Both the position numbers and the translations under genes were made by a program. A DNA stretch of 64,000 nucleotides from Dasyornis broadbenti (lineage: Eukaryota > Chordata > Aves > Passeriformes > Dasyornithidae). The stretch's first letter is position 1. Each line of letters starts with the position of its first letter. Positions 51,001-63,610 of the stretch are shown here, piece by piece. A model generated the notes under the pieces. It did no database searches, was not told where the DNA came from, and worked only from the letters and a program-made list of their open reading frames with translations. The stretch lies in assembly GCA_013397935.1 (NCBI GenBank), contig VZRN01005002.1, forward strand, positions 620,912-684,911, written 5' to 3'.

Positions 51001-54000
51001 ACATCTTTCAAGTATTCACAAAGTTTGTTGAGGAGATTGTTGGGGGTTTTTATATATACAGTTTAAAAAACCCAAACAAACTTTAACTTGTATCAGAGAA
51101 TTTACATGTATTTATTCTTGACTGGCAACTCAAGACAGATGTCCCTTGGACAACTCTCCTTTCAAGTAATTCAATACATTCACCTTGACGCAGGGGAAGT
51201 ATAAAAAAATTATGTTCAACTTTACATAGGATCTGAATCCTGAATAATCTGCAAGTTGAGCTGTGTTTGGAATTGCATTCCATCTTAGTTATTGCATGCT
51301 CCAAGTAATACTGTGAACAAATTTAGTGGAAGCAATGGATGAAAATGTGTTTCTGTTAGAGAGGATTAGGGATGGCTTAAAGTCATGTAAGCAGTGGTCC
51401 CGGAATGTGATAGTGCTGAGGTCTTCAGGGCTGGGCTGCTGAGTAAACTACAGTCTCCCAAGCGGGGACAAAATAAAAGGTCTATCAAGCCAGTAAACTT
51501 TTGCGCTTTTCATGAGTGAGGTAATGTGGACAGCCACATACTCACTGTGGTATTGCCCAGGGAGCGCAACAAACCCTTCATGCATTGCAAATTATTTAAG
51601 AGGTCTGTCATCAATGATCAAGCATTGACAGCACATAATGACTGTGGTAATGGTGACATGGGAGTGTGCACCAGGCAGTCTAGTATTATCAGTGACCATC
51701 CTTTATCTGCCCCACCTCTGTGTATCATCATGCCAAACACCTAGCTACATAGCATTTCAACATTTCACAGGTGTTACTTACACTAGTATGTAACTTTTCC
51801 TTAGGATGACACCAGGCACTTTATTGCTTTCTTCCCAAAGGGTATGCTACTCCCTTCTCTTTCTCTTGGTGAGTACAGTCCTTTAAAGCTGCTCTCTGAA
51901 TCACCAGGGGTTTGTTTCTGGCCTTCATGCTGGGCTACTGTGCAGTGATCTGTGTGGAGAGCTGAGGACTTGTTCTGCATCATGCTTTTCCTGTACCATT
52001 TCCACACTTGTGCAATGTGTTGGAATGGTTTTCAGGACCTTGGCAGCTAGCTCTGCTCTCTCCTTGGGTGTGGCCCTCTTTCCATTTTGCCATGCTACGT
52101 GACCAGGTGGCTGACAGTACACCTGAGCACCCTCAGATCTGCGGAGGTTGCAACACAAAGCTTTTACTAATAGTCCATTCCTCCTGACCAGCCTTTTGCC
52201 ACTTTTTAAGCTATATAATGCATATGACAATTAGGAATGTGTATTTGCATACATATATGTGTAATTTATTGCTCTGTAGTTCCAGCTGCAGTATAATAAT
52301 GGGTTTGAAGAGGGTAGTCATGGAAAACTTCATCTTTCTGGTTTTATTGTCTCAAGAACAGAACCATAGTGAATAAGCTGGAATGCTCCTTCACTTACCT
52401 CTTTAAAACAGGCACTTGACCTGCCATGGCTCAAGATCTGCAAAAAAAAAGCATGATCCACTTAAAAAACCCCAACAAACTGCCTAAACGGCAGTTTGAC
52501 TAAGATTTAGAGATTGTAAAAGAAATCTACCATTCCTACAAACTAGTGTTGTTCATATAATTTTCAAAATCACAGTGGATAACATTTCACCAGATAAGTT
52601 TTGAGTTTGTTGTAGTTACAAACAACATCTAAAGATTTAAATAAAATGCAATGCTTTCTACTACAAACTTTGCTTTTTTATAATGGAACTTTGACATCAT
52701 CATTTCCTCTGAATCATATCTTATGATGTGCAAATGAAAATATATTCGCTTTTCCTCTCCTATCTTTACAATTCCCCTCCCTTTTTTTTCTTTTCCTTTT
52801 ACCAATTTGCTTTCTAGGGTCTATTTGCTGGAAAAAAAACAACAAAAAACCAGAATAATTGTCTCAGAGGAAAATAGGGTTTTGAAAGTGTAGCTTTTGA
52901 AAAGTCTGAAAAATCTGGCAAATTACACTGTAAATGTTTAGCAACCAGAGTTTAGATTAAAAGAACATCAAGATCTGTTTAGGTTTTTTTGTGTTTCATA
53001 TGGGGAAACTTGTGATTTTAAAAAGCTAATCAGAGGTAATTCTGGATATTTCCCCTCCCTCTTCTCACGGAGGGTTTTGGTGGATTTGCTTCTGGAAATA
53101 CCAAGGGTGTGTTCTTTGTCTGGTGTGTCAGACTTATTTTTTGTCAGATAAATTTCTGTCTCTTGGACCTGAAAAAAATTCAACACTTTCCAAACACGGA
53201 AAGACATGTTTGGGAGGCCATTTTCCTAAGTGTCCGCCAAGCAAAAGAAAAGCTCCCCCTGCCTGTTGCTGGCTGCTGTTCAGACCCTTGTGCACAGCTG
53301 GGAAACCGAAGAGGCTTGTCAGGTTCACTGTGTGGCCGGCTGGGAAAGCCTGAGTTGCAGAAGAGAAAAACAGATGGAGTCACCTGCAGAGGAAAAGGGT
53401 AGGTAGCTAGGGGAAAACCATACAGAGTAGGAGAGATTTGTATTCCCAGCCTTTCCCAACAGGTGCCTAGAAGGCGTGGGAAGAAAGCGGTAGATTAGGA
53501 ACAGAAGAGAAGACTCATGCCTGCCTTCTATGTACAGGAAACACTTTCTGTCTACCAGGTTTTAATGGTCGACAACCACCTCCCTCCTGCATTCCAAAGC
53601 ACCAAGAAATAATGGAATAAATTTATGCAAAGGGGTCTCCAGGAGTTGCTAATGGAGTGGTTTTGCTATAATTTATTTAGAAAGTATCTAAAATAGTTTG
53701 AGCCCAACACTAGAACTGTTGTAGCTAAAACTGTGTGAGGTTAATCGTGATGCTTTTAAGGGTTAGCTTTAAAGGTACCTTTGTCAAGTCTGTTGTTCTT
53801 AGCCACAGACACCAAAGCCATGGAGTAAGTTGGATTTGCCTATATCCAAACTAACAACTTCAAAATTTCAAGTACAGAATCAATAACTCTGTGTATTTCT
53901 TGACATTTCCTGGAAATCCGGGTATTTCTGAACTGTACAGCTACATCCAGTTTGATCTAATTCCCTCTTGCATTATTGTTAATCAACAAAATATATTTTT

Positions 54001-55685
54001 AGAGGTAAGACATGATGTGTGTGTTTTTAAATACCAGGTAGGAATTAGAACTTTCATCCAATTATCCACCAATAATAAGAATGTGATTTAAATGCTGTTG
54101 TAGTTGGATCTCTGTAGCAGTTAACATTTAGCAGTTTGAGTGCACAGTAGGATAATGCAGCATGTCTGTAGTAATCCATCTGTAATTGCAGGAAAACATG
54201 TGTCTCCCTTTCTTCAAAAGTAATAATGTATCTGTTTTCCAGACACATGTATTGTTTATTTTAATACTTTCTGCATTCATTACGTCTGTTTGGAGCCTAA
54301 AATAAACACACCTAAGAAAATAAATGCATTTCATGAGCACATTTCCTCTTAGAAGTTTCTCTTGCTTACTGGAGAATATTGCGACATGGAAGTAATTGTG
54401 GGATTATAAGCAAAGAGTTTGAAGGACTATTCCACTTGATTTACATTTTTGCCCACAGCATTGTAGGGAACTAGTGGGTTTGGAGTCATTCGTATTTTCT
54501 TCACACCGGTTTTATAAAGTTTATTCTAACCAATATTGAGGCAGTTCTCTGTAATAATTATTATAAGAAATAATTTTAGTGAATTCTGGAAGCCTTAGGT
54601 GAACACTGTTATTTAGAATAAATGCTAAATTATAATACTGTAATTCAGATGTAAAATGAGGTATCCAGCCAATTTTTATGAAGTCAGGATAAGGTATTTT
54701 AGTAATAGTAGTTCCTTGTACTTAAAACTCTTCATCTGTACATGATGAAAAATCTGTACATCAAAGAAGTTATCAAGGAGTGTAAACACTTTATACATTT
54801 CATAAAAGGGCTCTTTGAAGCACATAGACTATCAAACCCAAATTTTCCAAAACAGCTGCTATGTTGGGAACCTTCATATTGGGGGCTGACTTGAGAAACA
54901 TTTCAGTTGAAAGGTATCAAATGGTACGCTGGTATAATGTTTAATAGGATTTACATTGCATGATTTCAATCTGTTTAATGAAAGCCTCTGTGGAGAAGAG
55001 AGAATTTATTAATTTCATATTTCAATACACTTTGATTAAATATTGTCATTTTTCATCCTGCTAAGTAGTTTTCAGAGTCAGAACCGTACAGTAATATTTT
55101 TTCTGTCACAGGACCATACCATCAACTTTCCAAAGCAAGCATGTTAATCATGTAGTTCACCTCGTTGTTTATGAAATTTGGCTTTGATCAAATTAGCAGT
55201 CCAATTTGCAGTTTATTTACTGTCTTTATTCTTTTACAGCTTTACAGCCTCACCTTAGTAACACAGTGCTCACAAGGATGGCTTTCTGCCTCGTGCCCTG
55301 TGACGGCCCATATTCTACTGTGCCTGACCTGGGGAAAGTCCCTGAGTTGCTAGCAAAAGGCTTTTAGTTCTCCATTTATAGTTTCAGATTATCTGCTATG
55401 CAAGGAAAAGATCTCTGGTTTTATAAATTTCAATTACATAACAAGTTAGTTTTAGGTATCTAGCGCTAGAGCTGCTGAAGAACACTTTGGTGCTTTAGCT
55501 AGTTAAACTAACTCCTAGGTTTTTGTTCCCTAGACTGAATTAAAACTGCAGGTGAGACCTAGGTTCTCTACCTAGTCCTGTGAGACAACCTATAACCTTC
55601 ATCTGCTGAGCACTTAAAGCCAGCTGACAAGAAACACTGGGCACAGGAGGGTATCAGAAATTCTGCCTTACACGTGAGCTACACA
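45014..55685. other. Unassigned non-coding DNA (10.7 kb)
   Basis: No gene can be supported. There is a T-rich low-complexity tract at about 47560-47600 and an A/T-alternating tract at 47890-47985. GC-richer blocks at 51800-52200 and 53200-53400 hold short frames. The minus-strand frames at 51801-52230 look somewhat protein-like (KERAELAAKVLKT) but match nothing known to me. The stretch would be intronic in the + strand gene model. Confidence 0.5.
47890..47985. repeat. AT-rich low-complexity tract
   Basis: Runs of TATATA, TTTATATATAAATATATA and (GTAT)n-like sequence. No element is recognised. Confidence 0.7.
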
Positions 55686-56230
55686 GGATCATAGAATATC
55701 CTGAGTTGTAAGGGACCCACAAGGACGATTGAAGTCTTAATCCTGGCCCTGCATAGGACATCCCAAGAATCATACCATGTGCTTGAGAGCATTGTCCAAA
55801 TGTTTCTTCAACTGTCAGGGTTGGTGCTGTGACCACTTCCCTGTGGAGCCTGTTCCAGTGCCCAACCACCCTCTGTGGGAAAAACTTTTTCCTAATATCC
55901 AACCTAAACCTCTCCTGACACAACTTCAGGCCATTCCCTCAGGTCCTGACACTGGTCACCGCAGAGAAGAGATCAGTGTCTGCCTTTCCTCTTCCCCTCA
56001 CAAGGAAGCTGTACACTGCAGTGAGGTCTCCCCTCAGTCTCCCCTTCTCCAGGCTGAATTAACCTTGTGACCTCAGCCACTCCTCATATGGCTTCTCCTC
56101 AAGATCCTTTACCATCTTTGTGACCTTCCTTTGGAAACTTTCTAATAGCTTATTATCCTTCTTACATTGTGGCACCCAAAAATGCACACAGGACTCGAGG
56201 CGAGGCCAGGTGCAACATCATGTAGAGATG
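55686..56230 (-). mobile_element. CR1 LINE 3' region, well preserved, antisense
   Basis: The 3' end (ATCATAGAATATCC on the plus strand, 55688) is present. A minus-strand frame reads RLDIRKKFFPQRVVGHWNRL near its start, which is the conserved C-terminal segment of CR1 ORF2. Upstream sequence on the minus strand keeps recognisable order as far as AATGCACACAGGACTCGAGG (about 56180-56200). It is 5'-truncated near 56230, leaving about 545 bp. It is broken by a few frameshifts and inactive. This is the best-preserved CR1 copy in the window. Confidence 0.9.
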
Positions 56231-59200
56231 CCCAGGAAAAGCCAGCTCAGTTAACCAGCACAGAGTAGCCATATCAGTGCCCTGTGTGGCAAAGACTGAT
56301 AATATGTCTGGCTCCGTAGGATTATTTCCTTTTTGTCCTGTAATCATTTCATGTAATGCTGCAAGACATTTTCAAGTGCCATATGCTTTCAAGACTGTTG
56401 AGCTCCTGTTGACAGCAGCAATTTTGTGTGAAAGCAAGCGGAAGAGATTAGGATTGATGGTGCTTCAGAAAGAGCTGATTTCCAGAGATTGATTGCTTAG
56501 CCTGTTGTACAGACCACTCTTAGGTTTTCAGAAAAAAAAATCTTATTTCTTGTCTCTGGTACTTATACACAAATACTTCATCTAAAAGGAGTAAGCGTTG
56601 CAGTAAGATATAGATCTAAATTAGACAATTTATGTTAAATCTATACTAACCAGTATACACCATTTAGAGTTAGTGACAGGACACTGTACACTTTCATAAA
56701 ACAGAAGAGAGACCTACAAGCCTAGAAGAAAGAGACCTGCTAAATCAAAACCACTTACGTAACAGATCCTTTATCATTCTGAATAGCATTCAGAAATGAA
56801 AAAAGGAAAGGGGTTACATTTTTTAGTTGTGGCTTCTGGTTAGGGGAGACCTAAAAAGCTCCAAACCACCATCTTCCTCTGCAGAATGCTTTTGCCATTT
56901 ATCCTTTATTGCTCAGCAGATAAAGTACTTTCAAGTTCCTCTGAGCACAAAACACATACATGTTTATTTTCACTCTTTACTTTGAAAGAGGTAGTTTTGA
57001 TGAATCTTTACACTGAATAGATTATCTGATGATACAGCTCTGACCCAGCAGCAAGACTCAAAATCCTGAGAGTGAAGATGTGAAGCGAACTCATATCAAA
57101 CTTCCTCACTTTCTCTTGTACTGAAACATGAAGAGTTACAAGTGCAATCATTTATGTTAATACAATTTTTTTTGCATATAATTTTATTTCTGGATGTCTT
57201 CCAGATTCAGGAGAGTTTAAATATTCTCTCAGATATTCAGTGTTGAATAATCCCTGCTCCTACTTTTAGTGCTAATTCTTTTCTGCTTTTTCAAGACCCT
57301 TTTTAGTACCACTTTACTACGAGTAGCTTGAAAAATACAGACTTAAGATACCAGCCTAGGAAGGTGAAGAACCAAATATACCTACATAAATCAGTTTCTT
57401 TCTGCATGAAGGCACAGGTGATTTTTTTTTCTTTAGCCATCTTAAATGTGGATCAGAACACAGCAACCAGGTCTGTGAGAACCAACGTGTGTGGTATATT
57501 TTCTCCTACTGTTGCAGATCTACGCTCTAGTATTGCACATTAATTAATACACGTAAGGCGTTTGCCCAACACTAACTTTGTAGTTCTTTGCAACATGTTC
57601 TCTGCTTCTGCAGAGCTGCTTACTGAAGGACTTGCTGCCACCCTTCTGCAGTTCTTTCTCCTATCCTCTAATTGAGCCCCTTTCATAGTTATAATTTGTC
57701 TGCCAAATGACTTATCAGTTGGAAAGGCTCAAGTCAGATACTACTTCCTTTTTTTTTTGCTTGTTTTTACCTGAGTGCTGCCAGAAGAAAGAAGGGGTTA
57801 AAGCGTAGGAGGATTGCTAAGAAAAAGGGTTTGGTTAGTGGCACACAGGACTGCATCTCACACACGATAGTTTGTTTATTCTTCTGTAAACAGCAGAAAG
57901 AATTATCATCATCATGGTAAGGCAAACAACACTCTCTTTTATTCCCTTTTTAAACCCCACCAGGAATCTTCAGGTTAATACACAGTTAACTTTTTAAAAT
58001 CATAAAATCAACTGATCTCCATTAGTTTTATAGAGTCTTTTTTTTAACTGACAGATGCGCCTGTTGACAGAAGGGGAGGGGGGAAAGATTTTAGTTTATG
58101 GAAATAACTAGCTCTGGGGAAGAGGAGATGGGAGCAGACATGCCTTTTCTGACATGCCTGTTCTTATTTATCTCCCTCCTCTCCTGAATACTCATGAAAG
58201 GATCTGTTTCATTTTATTAATGCTTCTTTGTCTTTCCTGAGCTTTTTTGAAAGATTTCCATTTATTTGATTCTGTATGATTTGCTTTCAATTTTGCTGTT
58301 CTTTTTTAATACATCCAATATCTAAATCTCTGTGTTTGTCACGTAAGAAATAATATGGGATTTATATATACATCTATGTTTCTTGAGCTGATTATTTCCT
58401 TTCAAAAAAATCCATGAAACATACAGGCTCAGTATTTTCATTCATCTATGTGCTGTTGCAAAATAGTCAATTTTCAGTGTACATTTGAACTAAAAATTTA
58501 ATTTTACAGTGAAAAAATAAATTGGAAGCATACAGGTCCTGTTCTCTTGAAGATATGAAATGTTTCACTAAAATATCCTGATTTAATAGAAAATATAGTA
58601 TGTGGAAAACTATAACTGTTAAGAAAACTTCAGTTTGTTTCACTTCACTCTGCTCAAGTCTCACATTTATAGACCCTTTGTTTTTCAGGTAAGTTCCCCA
58701 ATCTAAATAAATGCATTCCCTGCACAAATTCCTCAGGGAAAGCTGAAATTGTTTAAAAGCCAGCTATAGCTGTTTCTATCCTCTATCTGCATAGCAGGCA
58801 AAGAGCAGGAAGACACAGGGAGTGAATTCCGTGCTAGAGTGGACTTGTTAAATTTAAAGTGTGTTTCTTTCTCTAACTCTGAAGAGGAGACTGTCCACCT
58901 GGAACATGATATATTTAAAATAAATGCTAAAAAAAGTTTGTAAAGAGTATGTGCCAAACTCTTGGTATTCGGAAGAAGGCAGTTTGGGAGTTAAAATAAC
59001 CCAAGTCATAGTTTTTGTAATAGTAACCCCTCCGCTTTTGTATCTTTGTGAGGGGTCAGCATAAATGAGGAACAATTAGTATAGTGAATTAAAGTAATTC
59101 AAATCTATTTGACTGACAGCAAAGTCAGTTAAGTTAGAAATCATTTAGGTTTTCTTGAAATACAACTGCTTTTTTCCCCTCAGCAAATCACAACAAGGTT

Positions 59201-60549
59201 TGATATCAGGTTAAACGTTTTGTTAAGTATATTTCCCCCCATGCTTTTAAAAGAAGAACATAAGCACCAAGCCTTTATTTCCATCTGCAACTCACTCCTT
59301 CCCTCTCTCTACCATTAGCTATGGCACTCACCTGTAGGAGAGCAGTATGAAATCTTCGCTCTGTAGGATGTGAGTGGGTCTTGTGCTTCTCAGACTTTTC
59401 TCTCTCTTAGCTTTTATTTGTACATTGTTCATTCCAGTTTTTCTACTAATATTTTTACAGCACATTGAGCCAGCCAATTCTCCAGAAGAATTTTCAGCCT
59501 CACAAAGCCCGGTACTGTTAGTGTGGGATATTTAAGTCTCAGTCTCTGCAGAATGCCAAAGCCTGAAGAGTAATAGTTTATTTATTTAAATGTTTTCAGC
59601 TAAAGCACTTTTTGGGATGTCATGTGACTGCTAGAACTTCAAGGCTTTCTGTTTCTCATGGTTGGGTGAATTATGATACTGTGATTTAAAGATACTTCAA
59701 GTTACTGACTTTCCAGCCTGAATTTGTAAGGGTCCTACACTATTAGAATTGCTGAAGATAGAAGGGTCTCAGAGGTTTTGTGTTACTTGAAATCCAGTTA
59801 TTTATGATCTTCTAATGAAGGATAAAGTTCAAACTTACTCTTCACTAAATGGTTTGTTGCTTTTTTCCCCCCATAAAGGTGAACATATGCTGGAAAATAA
59901 ATGTTTAAATTAAAGAACTGTCCACACCAGATTTTACCATCTATTAGTTACCACAAAGTTGCTAATGACTAGTGAAAATACTGCTTTTTTCTCTAATGTG
60001 TGCTCTAAGAAGCATTTTCATTTATGTTCAGCTGACTCAGATGAACTCATCTAAGAAAATAACATCCAGTTGATCCCTCAAGACACATCCTGAAGTTTTG
60101 ATTCAACAAATCATAGTAGCTTATGCTCTCTTTGCAGTGGAGACCAGCAAAGCACATGTTTAATTACACTGTTAAATTAGGGGTTTGGCTGTGGCAGCTT
60201 ACATTGGCTAATGAGGAAAAAAACCCCCAGCTAAAACCAGAGGAAATATTTTAATCCTGGCGTAAACAGGTATGAATATAAATACAAACAAGATTTACAT
60301 TTCTTGGTTAAGAGGGCAGTGGCATTTTGCTTTTAGATTAGAACACAGCTTTAAAGATTCATGCAGAGTGCTTGAAATGGCTTCCTCCACACGGTCCAAG
60401 GATGGGCAGGTCCTCTAGTTTTTTCAGTTGCCAGTGCCTTTAATTGTGTATTTCTCAAGCAGCTAATGTCTCAAGAGTAAGAATGCTTGAGCATGAACAC
60501 GCTTAAGAAGCATGATCTGTAGAGCAAGGGTACTTCTTGCCTTCTGAAA
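56231..60549. other. Unassigned DNA, probably intronic
   Basis: No exon is recognised. It contains the acceptor/donor junction at 58687-58694, listed separately. Poly-T occurs near 57750. Confidence 0.5.
58672..58694 (+). promoter_or_regulatory. Zero-length exon junction resembling a recursive splice site
   Basis: A pyrimidine-rich acceptor (CCCTTTGTTTTTCAG, AG at 58687-58688) is followed directly by a near-consensus donor (GTAAGT, 58689-58694). This juxtaposition defines recursive splice sites, which remove very long introns stepwise in flies and in some vertebrate genes. It lies on the same strand as the candidate exon at 41993 and the donor at 63145. Chance occurrence cannot be excluded from one sequence. 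Confidence 0.35.
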
Positions 60550-60607
60550 TCAAACATTTCTGTGCTGTCCTCTGGAAGTCAAGCATTCTCGTGCTGTGCT
60601 CTGGAAG
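60550..60607. repeat. Tandem duplication, 29-bp units
   Basis: TCAAACATTTCTGTGCTGTC... (60550-60578) is followed by TCAAGCATTCTCGTGCTGTG... (60579-60607). Both units end CTCTGGAAG. They differ at four positions or so. Confidence 0.85.
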
Positions 60608-62089
60608 GCTGGGTCCCACTCTGGAGTCCCTTGAGAAGCTTGGTCTCTGTGCCCTCTTGCACTGGCAATACTGGCTCACATACATATATCTGACTTAAAA
60701 TACAAGCTCTTCAGGGCAAGGACCCAGCCTTTTATGTGTTTTGAAAGAGCTGTATGTAATTAAGGTACTTTGTATTAAGAAATTACTTCAAAACAGTTTA
60801 CATAGGGCAGCTATTTCAAGATCAAGAAAAAAATCTTTAGCCGTGTTCCCCGAGGAAACAAAGCTTATGTGACTGGACTGGCTGGCTGTCCCTCTTCACT
60901 TCCATTCAACACCTTTTGAACTTGTTGGTTGTAGTTTAAACTACATTTGAAAGGGGGAGACGTCTCTGAGATAATTAAGTTCCCATGGACTTTATGAAAA
61001 TCAGTGGCTGGGAAGAGAGAAATCCAGATCCACAGTTCAAATAATTAATTTTTCCAAGTGTAATCTTGCAAACTCAAAACTTGACAGCAAATGTAATAAT
61101 GATTGTCAGGTTGATAATGTAGTCCCAATTACTTTAGAAGACTGACAGCTATTTCAATCCAAATATTAATATGCAGGTTGACACCATAATAAAGTTAAAT
61201 TTTGCCTGTTACAGTGTTCCACCAGTTTTTAGTATGAACAATATAGTCATCCTCCTCACACTTGTAGTTATTATGAATTTTCAGAGAAATTAATATAATT
61301 CCTTATTAGCTTGCATTAAGTGTAAAAATTTTGTATTTTTGCTTACTTTAGCTAGCAATGTTTATTATTGTCATCTCATCCTTTCCCTATAATTAGTTAC
61401 TGCTGGCAATACATACACAGAATAAGAAATTAGTAATTGGGCTGCATTAGTCATGATTGTTGCATCTGATAGGGAAATTTATAGTTGGTTTTGTTATCAC
61501 TAAAGCACTTTACCTGTCTGAGCTGTATGAACTTTATGCAGCCCTTAAAGTTGCTCTTTACTTAATTGTTTTGATTCTACTGGTTGAAAAAAGTCATCAA
61601 AGGGAGGGAGAAAAGACATCAACTTTCTCATTTGCAAATTGTTTCACTGTTTCATAAAACTCAAACCCCAACAACACAAAAACTTCAGATCATGATCATA
61701 GTTTGCCTATTTGTAGGCTGCTGGTGGAAGATCACTGTGTGAGGACACAGGATGTGGTTGGTGGTGCAGGTGCTTATCAGTTGAATGTGTGACATTGGTT
61801 AAGAGAGATACGCAAACACAAGGGTTCCATGGATTTCTGTTTGGTTGCAGCATCATAAGTCAACTCTACCTCTTCCCCAGTTTAGGCTTTCAATGTTTTT
61901 CATGGTTTTTAGTATTTTTCATGTGCTTGGGCAGGCCTTGCTGCTGTACATTCACTGGCATTGAGTAGGTTCTGTGCAGCTCTCCTGAGCCAAGACTATG
62001 TAGGCTGTCGATTAAGAAAAAATAACTAAGTTAACACTTTTCCAGCTGGAGGAGGAAGTGACTCCATGAACAAAGGTCCTTATTTTCTT
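60608..62089. other. Unassigned DNA with possible conserved regulatory element
   Basis: No exon or transposon is seen. The block 61030-61660 is free of recognisable repeats and is dense in TAAT, TGACA and ATTA-type homeodomain words. This is typical of, but not proof of, a conserved non-coding element near a developmental gene. Confidence 0.4.
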
Positions 62090-62246
62090 CTGTAGCCAGA
62101 GGGGCAGACACACCGCAGGCCGGGCACCCTGGCCAGCTGCAGGCGGGTTGACCCGGTGTCTCCCCCGCCTCCGCGCTGGGCCCTCAGACGCTCCGAAGTG
62201 AGGCTTGCGTGGTCCTTCCTGTTGAAGCTGTTCCACTTCATATAAG

Positions 62247-62263
62247 TAATTACGCGTTAATTA
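62247..62263. promoter_or_regulatory. Paired homeodomain-type sites
   Basis: TAATTA at 62247-62252 and TAATTA at 62258-62263 flank CGCGT. The arrangement is nearly palindromic and would suit dimeric homeodomain binding. It sits about 150 bp from the gap in the island core. Motif sharing alone does not show binding. Confidence 0.45.
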
Positions 62264-62408
62264 GAAGAGGACTAGTTGAGCATTCATTAAACATTAAATA
62301 CTAATTGAGCGCCCGGGGAGAGCGGCGGCACCATTCGGCCGCGGAGTCATTCTCACGCCGGCCGGCCGGGGCCGGGGGCAGGCGGGGGGAGCCCCGGCCG
62401 CCTGCAGC

Positions 62409-63121
62409 NNNNNNNNNNNNNNNNNNNNNNNNNNNNNNNNNNNNNNNNNNNNNNNNNNNNNNNNNNNNNNNNNNNNNNNNNNNNNNNNNNNNNNNNNNNN
62501 NNNNNNNNNNNNNNNNNNNNNNNNNNNNNNNNNNNNNNNNNNNNNNNNNNNNNNNNNNNNNNNNNNNNNNNNNNNNNNNNNNNNNNNNNNNNNNNNNNNN
62601 NNNNNNNNNNNNNNNNNNNNNNNNNNNNNNNNNNNNNNNNNNNNNNNNNNNNNNNNNNNNNNNNNNNNNNNNNNNNNNNNNNNNNNNNNNNNNNNNNNNN
62701 NNNNNNNNNNNNNNNNNNNNNNNNNNNNNNNNNNNNNNNNNNNNNNNNNNNNNNNNNNNNNNNNNNNNNNNNNNNNNNNNNNNNNNNNNNNNNNNNNNNN
62801 NNNNNNNNNNNNNNNNNNNNNNNNNNNNNNNNNNNNNNNNNNNNNNNNNNNNNNNNNNNNNNNNNNNNNNNNNNNNNNNNNNNNNNNNNNNNNNNNNNNN
62901 NNNNNNNNNNNNNNNNNNNNNNNNNNNNNNNNNNNNNNNNNNNNNNNNNNNNNNNNNNNNNNNNNNNNNNNNNNNNNNNNNNNNNNNNNNNNNNNNNNNN
63001 NNNNNNNNNNNNNNNNNNNNNNNNNNNNNNNNNNNNNNNNNNNNNNNNNNNNNNNNNNNNNNNNNNNNNNNNNNNNNNNNNNNNNNNNNNNNNNNNNNNN
63101 NNNNNNNNNNNNNNNNNNNNN
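62409..63121. other. Assembly gap (713 N) in the right CpG island
   Basis: N replaces the most GC-rich part. Flanks are GGCCGCCTGCAGC-like on the left and GCCGAGCCCAGCCGAG on the right. Any frame crossing it is an artefact. Confidence 0.95.
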
Positions 63122-63144
63122 GCCGAGCCCAGCCGAGCCAGGCG
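63122..63144 (+). other. Possible 3' end of a first exon
   Basis: The 23 bp between the gap and the donor at 63145 read as GCCGAG/CCAGCC repeats. The reading frame cannot be judged, since no start codon is visible and the exon start is in the gap. It may be 5' UTR. Confidence 0.45.
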
Positions 63145-63610
63145 GTGAGTGTCGGGCGCTCGGCGGGGAGGTGAAGTGAGGTGAGGATGCGGCGCGGCCG
63201 GCGGCGGGTAAAGTCCGCCACGGCACCTTCCTCCTGCTTATCCCGTTTTGAAACGGGGGAGGACAGCGGCAGCCTCGGGCGGCTTCGCCCTCCTGGTAAC
63301 GCGCGGGCCGGGGGCCGTGACTACGCCGGTGAGGTGGTGCTGGGCCGGTTCTCTGCGGCCGTACCTGCGGGGAAGGCATCGGCGGCCGCGGGGCTGCGCG
63401 GAGGGCGCGGGTGCTTCATCGGCGGCCGGTCCGCGCTGGGCGCACGCCGGGCACTGGCGGGACTCAGGGCACTGGCAGGCAATCCCGGCGTCTGCAGCAA
63501 GAAGCAAGTTGGAAACTGCCGAAGCATGGTCCGTGCTGCCGAGGGAACCCGCTCTCCTCGAGAGGTCTGGTGCACCGGAGTAGAAAATACTCGCGGTGTT
63601 TTGAAATAGA

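Larger units (their letters stand above)
62090..63610 (+). promoter_or_regulatory. Right CpG island, probable promoter with hidden first exon
   Basis: G+C and CpG rise steeply from about 62100 to 63600, with the core missing in a 713-N gap. Directly upstream of the core is a homeodomain-type cluster with two TAATTA sites separated by CGCGT (62247-62263), plus ATTA-rich sequence to 62310. Right of the gap, GCCAGGCG|GTGAGTGT gives a good + strand donor (GT at 63145-63146). The likely arrangement is a transcription start and first exon in the gap, exon end at 63144, then an intron. I infer + direction from this donor. A bidirectional promoter is possible. Confidence 0.7.

Noticed and set aside
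62294..63379. Open frames of 289-361 codons on both strands
   Set aside because: They consist mostly of N translated as unknown residues across the gap. The real frame is not known.
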